Assembly: GCA_018970325.1 (NCBI GenBank)
Contig: JAGWWP010000013.1
Coordinates: forward strand, 1-47,644
Length of the DNA: 47,644 nucleotides
Reading direction: 5' to 3'
Source of the DNA: Cyanobacteria bacterium REEB446
Lineage (GTDB): Bacteria > Cyanobacteriota > Vampirovibrionia > LMEP-6097
The notes beneath the pieces were generated by a model that was not told the DNA's origin, did no database searches, and saw only the letters and a program-made list of their open reading frames with translations. Made by a program: the position numbers and the translations under genes. Of this stretch, positions 1 through 8,045 are shown piece by piece; the first letter of the stretch is position 1, and each line of letters starts with the position of its first letter.

Positions 1-164
1 TATGCTTTTTTCCCTGAATTACTTGAATAAATCGATTTAATTACCTTTGCTAATGACTCGAAATCTACTAGCTTTAATAGCTTCCTATACGTATGATCTT
101 TTGGAACTAAATCCTCCAAAAGTTTTGAATGAAAATCTAATTGAAAAGACTCGTTACTAAACAT
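1..164 (-). CDS. Transposase, N-terminal fragment (insertion sequence running off the window)
   Basis: An open frame reads leftward from an ATG at 164 without a stop to the window edge, giving 54 residues. The N-terminus includes F-Q-L-D-F, then a K-D-H-x-Y-R-K-L-L-K-L-V-D-F-E-S-L stretch, which is the pattern at the start of IS1182/IS5-like DDE transposases (recognised from memory). The catalytic domain lies outside the window, so the family is uncertain. The gene points away from the EF-hand gene on its right. Bases 165 to about 240 would hold the end of the element, but I could not identify its terminal inverted repeat. Confidence 0.6.
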   Translation of the reverse strand, partial: MFSNESFQLDFHSKLLEDLVPKDHTYRKLLKLVDFESLAKVIKSIYSSNSGKKA

Positions 165-284
165 ATCTTTATCTATTTTAATATCAAAACATACTCCTGC
201 AAAGACTCTTAATGTAAATATCTATCGGTATTTATTCGTTGGGATTGGCAACAGTCCCAAAATAGTGTTGCTGCACAAAATGCT

Positions 285-1349
285 GTGATTACCGATGTCG
301 ATTCTACTGCAAATCGTATTCAAGATGCTCGTGACAATATAAACGTTAACAGATCTGGTGGGGATAATGCTCTTAAGTCTACAGGTGTTAATATGGCGAA
401 GATGGACATAAGACTTTCGCAGATTGAGCTTGTTGTTTATGATGGGGAGCTTTCTTCAGCGAATATTGAGCTTCAAGCAGTCCAATCGCAGCTTTTTTCC
501 AAAAAGGCTGAGATGGCAGAGGAAGCTCATACTGTAGCAAGCCAAAATGCAAAGTTTACTGAACGTTATCAATCAGCATTTACTAATGTTTGGGATAAAG
601 ATAAGGATGGTACTTTAAATGCTGCCGAGGTCATTTCATTTGGTTGGAAAGCCGAGGATTGGAATAAGCATGTGCTTAAGCACGATAAGAGTGGTGATGG
701 AAAAATGGACTTTGATGAACTGCTGAGTGTTTGGAGGCAGTTTGATAAGGATAAGAATGGTAATTTAGATGGCACTCCTACCACTGGTGAGGTGGGTACT
801 TACCACCGTGGCGATTATAGTAAAGTCTCTGATTCTATTGTTGGTAACAATTCTTCAATCAGGCTCGAGATTAATACACTTGAGAATAAAGAAAAAGATT
901 ATAAAGCCGCAATTACAAGATTAACGCCCTTAAGGGCAGCTGCAGAATCAAATTTAGTGAACGCAAATGAGGACTTAATTAATTACGAAGCTATGGATGA
1001 TTCTGAACTCACAGATGATCCGTCAACCAGAAAGAGCATGGAACAAAAGAGCCTTGATTTAACCCGTCGTGCTAATAATTTAGGGTCTTTTATGGCTGCT
1101 AGTTCTTTAGTCCAAGCGACTGATTTTGATGAATTAGGTGTATCAGAAGCAGATATGCTTAGAGGTGAAGTTAGTGCTGATAGGCGTTTCCGTATGAATA
1201 AAATTGATTATATTGATAAGGGATTAGAACGTACAGATACTCGCAATGATGCGACTGCAAAGTTAATTTCTGGTTTGGCTCGGCTGGCAGAGGCTTCTAC
1301 TTTTGAGGAGAAATCTATTCAATATGATAAATTTCAGCTAAATAAGTAA
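285..1349 (+). CDS. EF-hand calcium-binding coiled-coil protein, probably 5'-truncated
   Basis: 354 residues from a GTG at 285. Two canonical EF-hand loops are visible, residues 104-115 (D-K-D-K-D-G-T-L-N-A-A-E) and 134-145 (D-K-S-G-D-G-K-M-D-F-D-E). A third, degenerate one starts at residue 154 and lacks the final Glu. Helical, probably coiled-coil segments flank them (residues 40-100 and 185-250). The frame stays open upstream to 213, reading W-D-W-Q-Q-S-Q-N-S-V-A-A-Q-N-A before the GTG, which looks like real protein. No good start or ribosome binding site is seen. A transposase gene lies just to the left, so the natural N-terminus was probably removed by the insertion. Function unknown; calcium binding is inferred from the loops. 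Confidence 0.65.
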   Translation: MITDVDSTANRIQDARDNINVNRSGGDNALKSTGVNMAKMDIRLSQIELVVYDGELSSANIELQAVQSQLFSKKAEMAEEAHTVASQNAKFTERYQSAFTNVWDKDKDGTLNAAEVISFGWKAEDWNKHVLKHDKSGDGKMDFDELLSVWRQFDKDKNGNLDGTPTTGEVGTYHRGDYSKVSDSIVGNNSSIRLEINTLENKEKDYKAAITRLTPLRAAAESNLVNANEDLINYEAMDDSELTDDPSTRKSMEQKSLDLTRRANNLGSFMAASSLVQATDFDELGVSEADMLRGEVSADRRFRMNKIDYIDKGLERTDTRNDATAKLISGLARLAEASTFEEKSIQYDKFQLNK

Positions 1350-1403
1350 GAGAGTGATTATATATTCATTACTTAGGTAGATTCTTGTATCTGTCGTCTC
1401 TAG

Positions 1404-1409
1404 TATAAT
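1404..1409 (+). promoter_or_regulatory. -10 box of glmS, leaderless type
   Basis: A perfect TATAAT ends nine bases before the glmS ATG. That spacing puts the expected transcription start at or just before the start codon, and there is no Shine-Dalgarno sequence. A clear -35 was not found. Confidence 0.5.
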
Positions 1410-1418
1410 TAAATCTAA

Positions 1419-3326
1419 ATGTGCGGTATCGTTTCCTATGTCGGTGAAGAGCCTAAGGCTACTCGTTTATTATTACAGGGTTTAAAGAGCCTAGAATATA
1501 GGGGCTATGATTCCTCTGGAATTGCGCTGCTAAACGATACTCTTTCGGTGTATAAAAATAAGGGTAAAATTTTAGACCTTGAAAAATCTCTGAGCACGCT
1601 GTCTGATGAGGAAAGAGAGAAATTAGATCAAAGTATTTGTGGTATAGGACACACTCGCTGGGCGACTCATGGTGAGCCTAGTGATATAAATGCTCACCCT
1701 CATATGGATAGTGATGGGACTATCGCGGTTGTACATAACGGCATCATTCGTAACTATATTAAATTAAAAAAAGAGCTTATCTACAAGGGCTATACTTTTA
1801 AAAGTGACACTGACACTGAGGTTATAGCGAATCTCTTTTCATATATTCGTAAAGATCTAATCGCCAAGGGCGAATACGAAGATTTTTTAGCTATGCGCCT
1901 GCTTTCTTCTAGGCTAGAGGGTAGTTATGCTTTAGCTATTTTATTAAATGAGTCTGTGAATCCTAATACTACTCAGCCTGCTAAAAGAATTCTTTTAGCT
2001 AAGCATGAGTCTCCTTTAGTAATAGGGGTTGGGCAGTTAGAGAACTTTGCTGCAAGTGACAGTGACACGGTTTTGCAGTTTACAGATAGTATTATTCGTC
2101 TTGCTGATTGTGAATTTGCGGTTATTAGTAAAAACACTATTGATATTCAGGATTTCGAGGGAAATGTGATTAAGCCAGTAATAGAAGTTTTAAAGAAAAA
2201 TGATTCTTTAATGGATAAAAAAGGCTACAAGCACTTTCTACTAAAAGAGATTAATGAACAGCCGACGGTTTTGTCTAAGATGCTTAGCCTGATAGAAGAC
2301 AGTACCTATGAGAACTTTAAGTTGATTAATTTTAATATTAATTTTGCTGAGATCGAAAAGATTTACTGTATAGCCTGTGGTTCAGCGTACCATTCAGCTC
2401 AAGCACTTAAATATATATTAGGCTCATGGTGCAGCTTACCAGTAGATGTTATAGTCGCAAGTGAGTTTAATTTTCAGCATAAACTAATTGGTGCTAGGGA
2501 TTTAGTTATAGGGGTAAGCCAGTCTGGTGAAACAGTGGATACTATACTTGCTTTACAGAGGGCGAAATCAGCTGGAGCTAGGCTCCTTGCCATTACGAAC
2601 AGACCAGCTTCTGCGATAAATAATCTTTGTGGTGCTAATACTTACATCACTCCAGCGGATTTAGAGATATCAGTAGCTTCGACCAAGGCTTATACTTCTC
2701 AGTTAATGGCTCATTATTTATTAGCTTTGCAGATAGCGACTGCAAGAAAGGCTCTTAGTAGAGAGTTTTTCACTGATATTTTACATAATCTAAAGACTTT
2801 ACCAGTGCTTTTAGATCAGATGTTAAATCGCGCGAATCACTATAAGGCAGCAGCAGTGAACTTTGCGGGTTACAGGGATTTTATCTTTTTAAGTCGTGGT
2901 ATTAATCATACTACTGCGATGGAAGGGGCTTTAAAATTAAAAGAGCTTAGCTACGCTCACGCTAGTGCCTATCCTAGTGGTGAATTGAAACATGGTCCTA
3001 TCGCTATTCTTGATGAAAACGTGCCAGTGATTAGCATTGCGATACCGAGTGTTTACCCTGATGAGCAGATAATTTATGAAAAGATTATCCATAACGCACT
3101 TGAAGCGAAGACCAGGAAATCACCGAGTATTCTGTTAACGACTGATTCTAACCAAGACCATGTCGAAGAATTCGATTTAGTTATGCGTATCCCAGATATA
3201 GATCAGCTCTTCAGCCCAATCCTAGCGACTATTCCATTACAGTTTTTAGCGTACTTTATCGCTGAGAATTTAGGTAAAGATGTAGATCAGCCAAGGAATT
3301 TAGCTAAATCTGTGACTGTGGAGTAA
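1419..3326 (+). CDS. glmS: Glutamine--fructose-6-phosphate aminotransferase (isomerising)
   Basis: Makes glucosamine-6-phosphate from fructose-6-phosphate and glutamine, the first step to UDP-GlcNAc for peptidoglycan and lipid A. The protein starts M-C-G-I-V-S-Y-V-G, so Cys2 becomes the N-terminal nucleophile of the glutaminase domain. G-H-T-R-W-A-T-H-G and the T-D-T-E-V-I motif follow. Two SIS sugar-isomerase domains fill the second half (S-Q-S-G-E-T near residue 367). The C-terminus ends D-Q-P-R-N-L-A-K-S-V-T-V-E, the typical GlmS tail. At 635 residues it is somewhat longer than the usual 600-610, with extra sequence in the glutaminase domain and linker. A single gene; the next gene is convergent and starts its stop codon nine bases away. 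Confidence 0.97.
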   Translation: MCGIVSYVGEEPKATRLLLQGLKSLEYRGYDSSGIALLNDTLSVYKNKGKILDLEKSLSTLSDEEREKLDQSICGIGHTRWATHGEPSDINAHPHMDSDGTIAVVHNGIIRNYIKLKKELIYKGYTFKSDTDTEVIANLFSYIRKDLIAKGEYEDFLAMRLLSSRLEGSYALAILLNESVNPNTTQPAKRILLAKHESPLVIGVGQLENFAASDSDTVLQFTDSIIRLADCEFAVISKNTIDIQDFEGNVIKPVIEVLKKNDSLMDKKGYKHFLLKEINEQPTVLSKMLSLIEDSTYENFKLINFNINFAEIEKIYCIACGSAYHSAQALKYILGSWCSLPVDVIVASEFNFQHKLIGARDLVIGVSQSGETVDTILALQRAKSAGARLLAITNRPASAINNLCGANTYITPADLEISVASTKAYTSQLMAHYLLALQIATARKALSREFFTDILHNLKTLPVLLDQMLNRANHYKAAAVNFAGYRDFIFLSRGINHTTAMEGALKLKELSYAHASAYPSGELKHGPIAILDENVPVISIAIPSVYPDEQIIYEKIIHNALEAKTRKSPSILLTTDSNQDHVEEFDLVMRIPDIDQLFSPILATIPLQFLAYFIAENLGKDVDQPRNLAKSVTVE

Positions 3327-3334
3327 TTATTTAG

Positions 3335-3919
3335 TTATAGTAGAGATAATTTTTTCATATTGAAACATAAATCTGAGGCTGATTTGAAATCAGTATCTTC
3401 CCATAAAAAACCAAAATTATTTGTGTAATTCATGAAATATTTACGCCATATTTTAAAATTTAAAATTATTTGATTTGCAGCGTTGTATTTTTCATCAAAA
3501 CGAGTATTTTTAAGGACAAAATCATCTTGAACATTAACTTTCAAATCTTTTACTGAATCAATATCTTTTAAATCTACATAGTAAGTATTACATAGATCAG
3601 TATTTAAAAAATGTTCAGCTTCTTCAGCAGAATAGAGATCTTTGTTTTTTAAATATTCTTTGCTTGGGACAGTAATCATTTCGAGTAGTGTCATCTCTAA
3701 ATCCAAAAATTTATAAAATACTTTTCCATGATCAACATTTAGCTCCATTTCCCAAAAACCACTCTCCGTATTGATTTTAGCTTTTAAAATGCTGGCTTCT
3801 CGTACTTCAATGCCTTTTAACATCTTCTGCTCTATTTCATAAGCTTCTAATAAAGCTTTCTTAACTAAGGGCTTTGTTGCGTATATATTCAGAAGTGAAA
3901 CCTTGTCAAAATTTGTCAT
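3335..3919 (-). CDS. Hypothetical protein, 194 residues
   Basis: I do not recognise a family. The protein is soluble, rich in Lys, Asp, Leu and Phe, with no signal peptide or membrane helix. The N-terminal third looks helical and the middle looks like mixed alpha/beta. It lies convergent to glmS with almost no spacer, followed upstream by another unrecognised gene on the same strand. A TAGAAT box ends eight bases before the ATG, so it is probably transcribed alone as a leaderless mRNA. Confidence 0.7.
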   Translation of the reverse strand: MTNFDKVSLLNIYATKPLVKKALLEAYEIEQKMLKGIEVREASILKAKINTESGFWEMELNVDHGKVFYKFLDLEMTLLEMITVPSKEYLKNKDLYSAEEAEHFLNTDLCNTYYVDLKDIDSVKDLKVNVQDDFVLKNTRFDEKYNAANQIILNFKIWRKYFMNYTNNFGFLWEDTDFKSASDLCFNMKKLSLL

Positions 3920-3927
3920 TTGTTGAT

Positions 3928-3933
3928 ATTCTA
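3928..3933 (-). promoter_or_regulatory. -10 box for the 194-residue hypothetical gene
   Basis: TAGAAT on the minus strand, eight bases before the ATG at 3919. It fits the leaderless pattern seen at other genes here. Confidence 0.35.
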
Positions 3934-3953
3934 CAACTACTTTAGGTGAAAAA

Positions 3954-4808
3954 TTAATTTTTGATCGTTGCTAATTCAGCTTTGGCTTCAGCAAGTAGCT
4001 TTTGCGTATCTGAATCATTATCATTTTGTTGATTCCAGCAGGGAGCAGGTCTGCTGTTTAAGTTTGCTTCAAGCTTTTCTATCTTAGTTTCTAGCTGTTC
4101 TTTCCTATATTCTTTACTATCATTAATACTTTCACTAGTAATTGTATCGAGTAGATTCACATAAGCTTTAGATATAAATTGAGGTGCATTATCATCAGAG
4201 TGCTTATTTAGTAGGTTCTGAGCACTTTTAAGTTCTTTTTCTGCGGCTGCAAGTTCAATCTTCAATTCATTTTCTCGTGGATTTACTGGATTTTGATTGC
4301 AAGGACGAGGAGTTGAAGCTGTAGTAGTAGTTGATAATGCTTCTTTTTCTTCTAGTAGAGCATTACGTTGTAACTCTTTGTTCTCAACATTTAATTGGAA
4401 TAAATCTTTGGAGAGTTCTTTGATATTCTTATTTGAGTTGTTAGCCGAGGGGTTCGCGAACTCAGCCTTTGCGGCAGCTAATTCAGCTTTTGCTGCATTG
4501 AGCTCTGCGAGTTTATCTTGTGGCTGTGTTGCGCCTGGTTGAATACACGCTGCTGGTTCGGTTTGTGCTGCTTTATAGGGGTCTGGCATCTCCCCACTCT
4601 TAATAGCTGCTGATTCTAAGGATTCTACTTTGAGTTTCAAGTTCTCTATTTTTAATTCTGAGATCTTTTGCTGTAAATCTTGGATATCTTCCGTTGTTGC
4701 TGTTTGGATATGAGGAGTAAAATTATTACTAGTGTCAGTATTATTTAAGCGTTGATTTACAGATGATAATCTGTGTGCATAGGCCAAATCAACAGTAGAG
4801 TCCACCAT
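3954..4808 (-). CDS. Coiled-coil protein with three Cys-plus-helix repeats
   Basis: 284 residues, unrecognised. Residues 42-70 form a coiled coil (L-Q-Q-K-I-S-E-L-K-I-E-N-L-K-L). Three spaced units then share a plan: a short Pro/Asn/Gln-rich segment with one Cys (A-C-I-Q-P, R-P-C-N-Q-N, A-P-C-W-N-Q) followed within about 15 residues by an Ala/Glu/Lys helix (L-A-E-L-N-A-A-K-A-E-L, L-K-I-E-L-A-A-A-E-K-E-L, L-L-A-E-A-K-A-E-L). No signal peptide or membrane segment is seen. The composition suggests an elongated structural or scaffold protein. The gene lies between an unrecognised gene and the MCE gene on the same strand. Low-complexity coding makes the opposite strand look open too, but the repeat plan supports this strand. 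Confidence 0.7.
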   Translation of the reverse strand: MVDSTVDLAYAHRLSSVNQRLNNTDTSNNFTPHIQTATTEDIQDLQQKISELKIENLKLKVESLESAAIKSGEMPDPYKAAQTEPAACIQPGATQPQDKLAELNAAKAELAAAKAEFANPSANNSNKNIKELSKDLFQLNVENKELQRNALLEEKEALSTTTTASTPRPCNQNPVNPRENELKIELAAAEKELKSAQNLLNKHSDDNAPQFISKAYVNLLDTITSESINDSKEYRKEQLETKIEKLEANLNSRPAPCWNQQNDNDSDTQKLLAEAKAELATIKN

Positions 4809-4883
4809 ACTTTATATTGTGCTTGAAAATATTTAAGTTTAGGTTAAGTATGGTGGTGTTTTTTGGTTTTAAAGCACTACTTA

Positions 4884-5615
4884 TTACTTTTTATAAACAT
4901 CAGAAACAGTCTTCAAACTAGACAAAGTATTACTCAAAGCCTTGACTTGATCAGCCATTTCAGCTTTAGCACTTTCAGGATCTTCTTCTTTACTGATTTC
5001 TAGATTTTTAATATCTTTGTTTATTTTTTTAATACCAGTTTTAAGATCGTCTTTAACGAAACCATATTCTATGCTACGAACAGCTCCGTGAGCAGATTCC
5101 ACAATATTTTCTCTAGTTTGAACAGCTTCGTTGCCGCTGAGATAATTTACTGTTTGATTCGCAAAGTCCTTTGTCATCTGTAAAGAATCTAGTAAGAGGC
5201 GGGTTGCATATTTAGTCATATAGGCTGCTGAATCTGAAGATGAGCCGCTGTTAATCATTCCACAGCTAGTTATTTCTAATACTTGTCCGCCGCCACGTTC
5301 TACATCATTGATGATTCTTGCATTTACATTTTTATTATCTATAGATAAGCCTTTTTTAATTACTAAGCCCTCGACTGCGACACCGTTTGCATTTGCAAGT
5401 GGAAATACTTTTATAACTTTACCTACTTCTACACCTCTCATGTAGATGGGGGCACCACGTGAAAGCCCAGCTACATTAGGGAAGCTAACTATAAACTTTT
5501 GTTTATCCTCACGGTGACTGAACATATTCCAAGCAAACCAAGCTAAGCCTATGACGACCACAAAAGATAAAGTCTTCTGTAGAAAGAATTTTATTATTCC
5601 TAAAATAAGCTGCAT
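4884..5615 (-). CDS. MCE/MlaD-family lipid-transport protein
   Basis: 243 residues. An N-terminal hydrophobic anchor (about residues 8-28) is followed by one MCE domain: the F-P-N-V-A-G-L-S-R-G-A-P-I-Y-M-R-G-V-E-V-G-K-V segment is the classic strand pair of MlaD proteins. The C-terminal part is helical. MlaD-like proteins form hexameric rings in the inner membrane that pass phospholipids between the membranes of Gram-negative bacteria, together with an MlaE permease and MlaF ATPase, neither of which is nearby. It starts five bases after the dnaK stop, so the two are very probably co-transcribed. Confidence 0.85.
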   Translation of the reverse strand: MQLILGIIKFFLQKTLSFVVVIGLAWFAWNMFSHREDKQKFIVSFPNVAGLSRGAPIYMRGVEVGKVIKVFPLANANGVAVEGLVIKKGLSIDNKNVNARIINDVERGGGQVLEITSCGMINSGSSSDSAAYMTKYATRLLLDSLQMTKDFANQTVNYLSGNEAVQTRENIVESAHGAVRSIEYGFVKDDLKTGIKKINKDIKNLEISKEEDPESAKAEMADQVKALSNTLSSLKTVSDVYKK

Positions 5616-5620
5616 AAATA

Positions 5621-7531
5621 TTAGTCTACTTGGCTAGCTTTAAATTCAGCATCAATAACATCATCATTAGGAGATGAATTCTCAGAAGCATTTGAACCTG
5701 CATCGCCTTGAGCGAAAGGTGCTATAGCTTTATTAAATTCCATCATCGCATTCTGTAAATCTATTGATTTTTGGGTGATAGTTTCTAAGGCAGCTTTGTT
5801 CTTAATAGCTTCACGAGTTTCATTAGTTATATCTTCTAATTTCGTTTTCTCTGATTTAATTTGCTCAGAATAAGGCTTATCTTGATGATCTGCTAAAAGC
5901 TTTTCAGCACCATAAAGAATACTATCAGCTTTATTAATTTCTTCAGAATACTGTTTAAATTCCTCGTCTTCTTTTTTTCTTTCTTCAGCTTCTCTAACCA
6001 TTCTTTCTATATCTTTTTCAGATAGGTTAGTAGTCGCTGTGATAGAGATTTTCTGTTCCTTACCAGAGTTCTGATCTTTAGCAGATACGTTTAAAATACC
6101 ATTCGCATCGATATCAAAAGTAACTTCTATCTTTGGAACTCCTCTTGGTGAGCCAGGGATATCGCTTAATCTAAAATCACCTAGAAGTTTGTTTTCACTA
6201 GCTCTAGTTCTTTCACCTTGATAGATTTTAATATCTACGCTAGTTTGGTTATCCTCTGCAGTACTGAAAGTCTCAGATTTTTTCGTAGGAATAGTAGTGT
6301 TTCTTTCGATTAACTTAGTCATAACGCCACCAAGAGTTTCTATGCCTAAGCTTAGTGGAGTAACATCTAATAAGACGATGTCTTTAACGTCACCAGCCAG
6401 AACACCACCTTGGATAGCAGCACCTACTGCTACTACTTCGTCTGGATTTACTCCCTGATTAGGTTCTTTACCAGTAATATCTTTAACTATATTTTTAACA
6501 GCTGGAATTCTCGTAGAACCACCGACTAGAACTACTTCATCCAAATCAGATAATTTAATGCCAGCATCACTAATAGCTTGGTTTAAAGGTCCTTTTAATT
6601 TATCAAACAGTGCTGTAGAGAGTGCTTCAAACTTAGCTCTCGAAACTTTCATCTCTAAGTGTTTAGGTCCACCTGCATCAGCTGTAATAAAAGGAAGGTT
6701 TATAGAGCTTTCTGTAAGAGTAGAGAGTTCTATCTTAACTTTTTCAGCTGCCTCCATTAGTCTCTGTAAAGCTTGTGGGTCATTACGTAGATCTATGCCA
6801 TTTTCTTTTTTAAACTCAGCTGCGATGTAATCGACTAGGATTAAGTCGAAATCATCTCCACCTAACCTAGAATCACCAGCAGTAGCCTTAACTTCAAAGA
6901 CTCCATCACCTAACTCAAGTACGCTAACATCAAAAGTACCGCCACCTAAGTCAAATACCAAGATAGTAGAATCAGATTTTTTATCCAAACCATAAGCCAA
7001 AGCTGCTGCTGTAGGTTCATTAATAATCCTTAAAACTTCAAGTCCAGCTATTTTACCAGCATCCTTAGTAGCTTGTCTTTGAGAGTCGTTAAAGTAAGCA
7101 GGTACTGTGATAACTGCATATTTTACGGGCTGTCCTAAATAAGCTTCAGCATCTTCTTTTAATTTTCTTAGAATTTCAGCAGCTACTTCTTGAGGAGCAT
7201 ACTCTTTACCGTTAGTCTTTATATTGACTGAATTATTATTACCTTTGACCGTTTCATAAGGAAGTTGGTTTACTACATCCTCTACTTCAGCCCAGCTATG
7301 CCCGATAAGTCTCTTAGAACTATATATAGTTTGTTTGGGTTTCATTACACGACCGCGTTTTGCGATCTGTCCTACTGTAATTGCTTCAGCAAAAGTAACT
7401 ACGGATGGCGTAGTTCTTGCACCTTCTGAGTTAGGGATTACTGTTGCCTGACCACCTTCCATAACCGCCACGCAAGAGTTAGTAGTACCTAAATCTATTC
7501 CTAATACTTTTCCATCAATTTTGTTAGCCAT
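5621..7531 (-). CDS. dnaK: Chaperone DnaK (Hsp70)
   Basis: ATP-dependent chaperone that binds exposed hydrophobic segments, working with DnaJ and GrpE. The N-terminal phosphate loop [13 protein letters not shown] is at about residue 10. The actin-like ATPase domain runs to about 385, then comes the substrate-binding beta domain with the linker-proximal [11 protein letters not shown] motif, then the helical lid and a disordered tail ending D-D-V-I-D-A-E-F-K, typical of bacterial DnaK. The length of 636 is normal. There is no grpE or dnaJ beside it; instead it heads a pair with the MCE gene. A TATAAT sits 11 bases before the ATG, and no CIRCE-like inverted repeat is seen in the short divergent region. 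Confidence 0.98.
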   Translation of the reverse strand: MANKIDGKVLGIDLGTTNSCVAVMEGGQATVIPNSEGARTTPSVVTFAEAITVGQIAKRGRVMKPKQTIYSSKRLIGHSWAEVEDVVNQLPYETVKGNNNSVNIKTNGKEYAPQEVAAEILRKLKEDAEAYLGQPVKYAVITVPAYFNDSQRQATKDAGKIAGLEVLRIINEPTAAALAYGLDKKSDSTILVFDLGGGTFDVSVLELGDGVFEVKATAGDSRLGGDDFDLILVDYIAAEFKKENGIDLRNDPQALQRLMEAAEKVKIELSTLTESSINLPFITADAGGPKHLEMKVSRAKFEALSTALFDKLKGPLNQAISDAGIKLSDLDEVVLVGGSTRIPAVKNIVKDITGKEPNQGVNPDEVVAVGAAIQGGVLAGDVKDIVLLDVTPLSLGIETLGGVMTKLIERNTTIPTKKSETFSTAEDNQTSVDIKIYQGERTRASENKLLGDFRLSDIPGSPRGVPKIEVTFDIDANGILNVSAKDQNSGKEQKISITATTNLSEKDIERMVREAEERKKEDEEFKQYSEEINKADSILYGAEKLLADHQDKPYSEQIKSEKTKLEDITNETREAIKNKAALETITQKSIDLQNAMMEFNKAIAPFAQGDAGSNASENSSPNDDVIDAEFKASQVD

Positions 7532-7586
7532 AGTAAACTATAATTATAGCAAAATTTTTCTCTAGAATTTGTTAGGATTAAGCAGC
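7532..7586. promoter_or_regulatory. Divergent promoter region, dnaK / ssb
   Basis: A 55-base spacer. The decamer TATAATTATA at 7539-7548 contains a -10 box on both strands; the minus-strand copy is 11 bases before the dnaK ATG. A TAGAAT at 7563-7568 could serve ssb, whose ATG at 7587 is preceded by an AGGA Shine-Dalgarno at 7574-7577. Confidence 0.45.
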
Positions 7587-7931
7587 ATGCAGAAAGAAAA
7601 GATGGTTAATAATATTATTCTTGTAGGAAGAGCAGGGCGTGATCCAGAGTTAAGATATTTTGAGTCTGGTTCTTGCGTCGCAGATTTTTCACTTGCGGTA
7701 AATAGACCGACTAAAAACAAAGAGACAGATTGGTTTAACATAAAAGTATGGGGCAGGCAGGCAGAGATAGCAGGTGAATTTGTTAAGAAAGGTTCTCTGA
7801 TTGCGATTGAAGGTGAAATAGATTTTGAGTCTTGGATAGATAAGACTTCTGGGCAAGAGCAGAATAAATCAGTCGTAGTGGCTAGTAATTTACGCTTACT
7901 TGGTGGTCGTTCTGATAATCAGCAACCATAA
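7587..7931 (+). CDS. ssb: Single-stranded DNA-binding protein
   Basis: 114 residues. One OB fold: M-V-N-N-I-I-L-V-G-R-A-G-R-D-P-E-L-R-Y-F-E-S-G near the start, then F-S-L-A-V-N-R, W-F-N-I-K-V-W-G-R and G-S-L-I-A-I-E-G. SSB coats single-stranded DNA during replication and repair. It is shorter than the Escherichia coli type and has no acidic D-D-D-I-P-F tail, resembling the short SSBs of cyanobacteria. I chose the ATG at 7587 because of the AGGA nine bases upstream; an ATG at 7602, giving the usual M-V-N-N start, is an alternative. A second SSB with the acidic tail may exist elsewhere in the genome. Confidence 0.92.
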   Translation: MQKEKMVNNIILVGRAGRDPELRYFESGSCVADFSLAVNRPTKNKETDWFNIKVWGRQAEIAGEFVKKGSLIAIEGEIDFESWIDKTSGQEQNKSVVVASNLRLLGGRSDNQQP

Positions 7932-8001
7932 GATACAATCTTTAGTTTTTTCTAAAAATTCAATCATTGTTAAGAAAGTTAAGAAAACTATTTTTTTTAA
8001 C

Positions 8002-8029
8002 TAGACACTATTTGCGAGGCTGCTAGAAT
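8002..8029 (+). promoter_or_regulatory. Candidate promoter of the respiratory operon
   Basis: TAGACA at 8002-8007 and TAGAAT at 8024-8029 with a 16-base spacer resemble a sigma-70 promoter. The ccoN ATG follows 16 bases after the -10 box, with an AAAGG just before it. An A/T-rich tract (7960-8000) lies upstream. No FNR-type inverted repeat was recognised. Confidence 0.4.
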
Positions 8030-8045
8030 TGATCTATAAAGGTTT

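Noticed and set aside
4297-4542. Plus-strand open frame opposite the coiled-coil gene
   Set aside because: It is a by-product of Ala/Glu-rich coding on the other strand and has no ribosome site or recognisable protein features.
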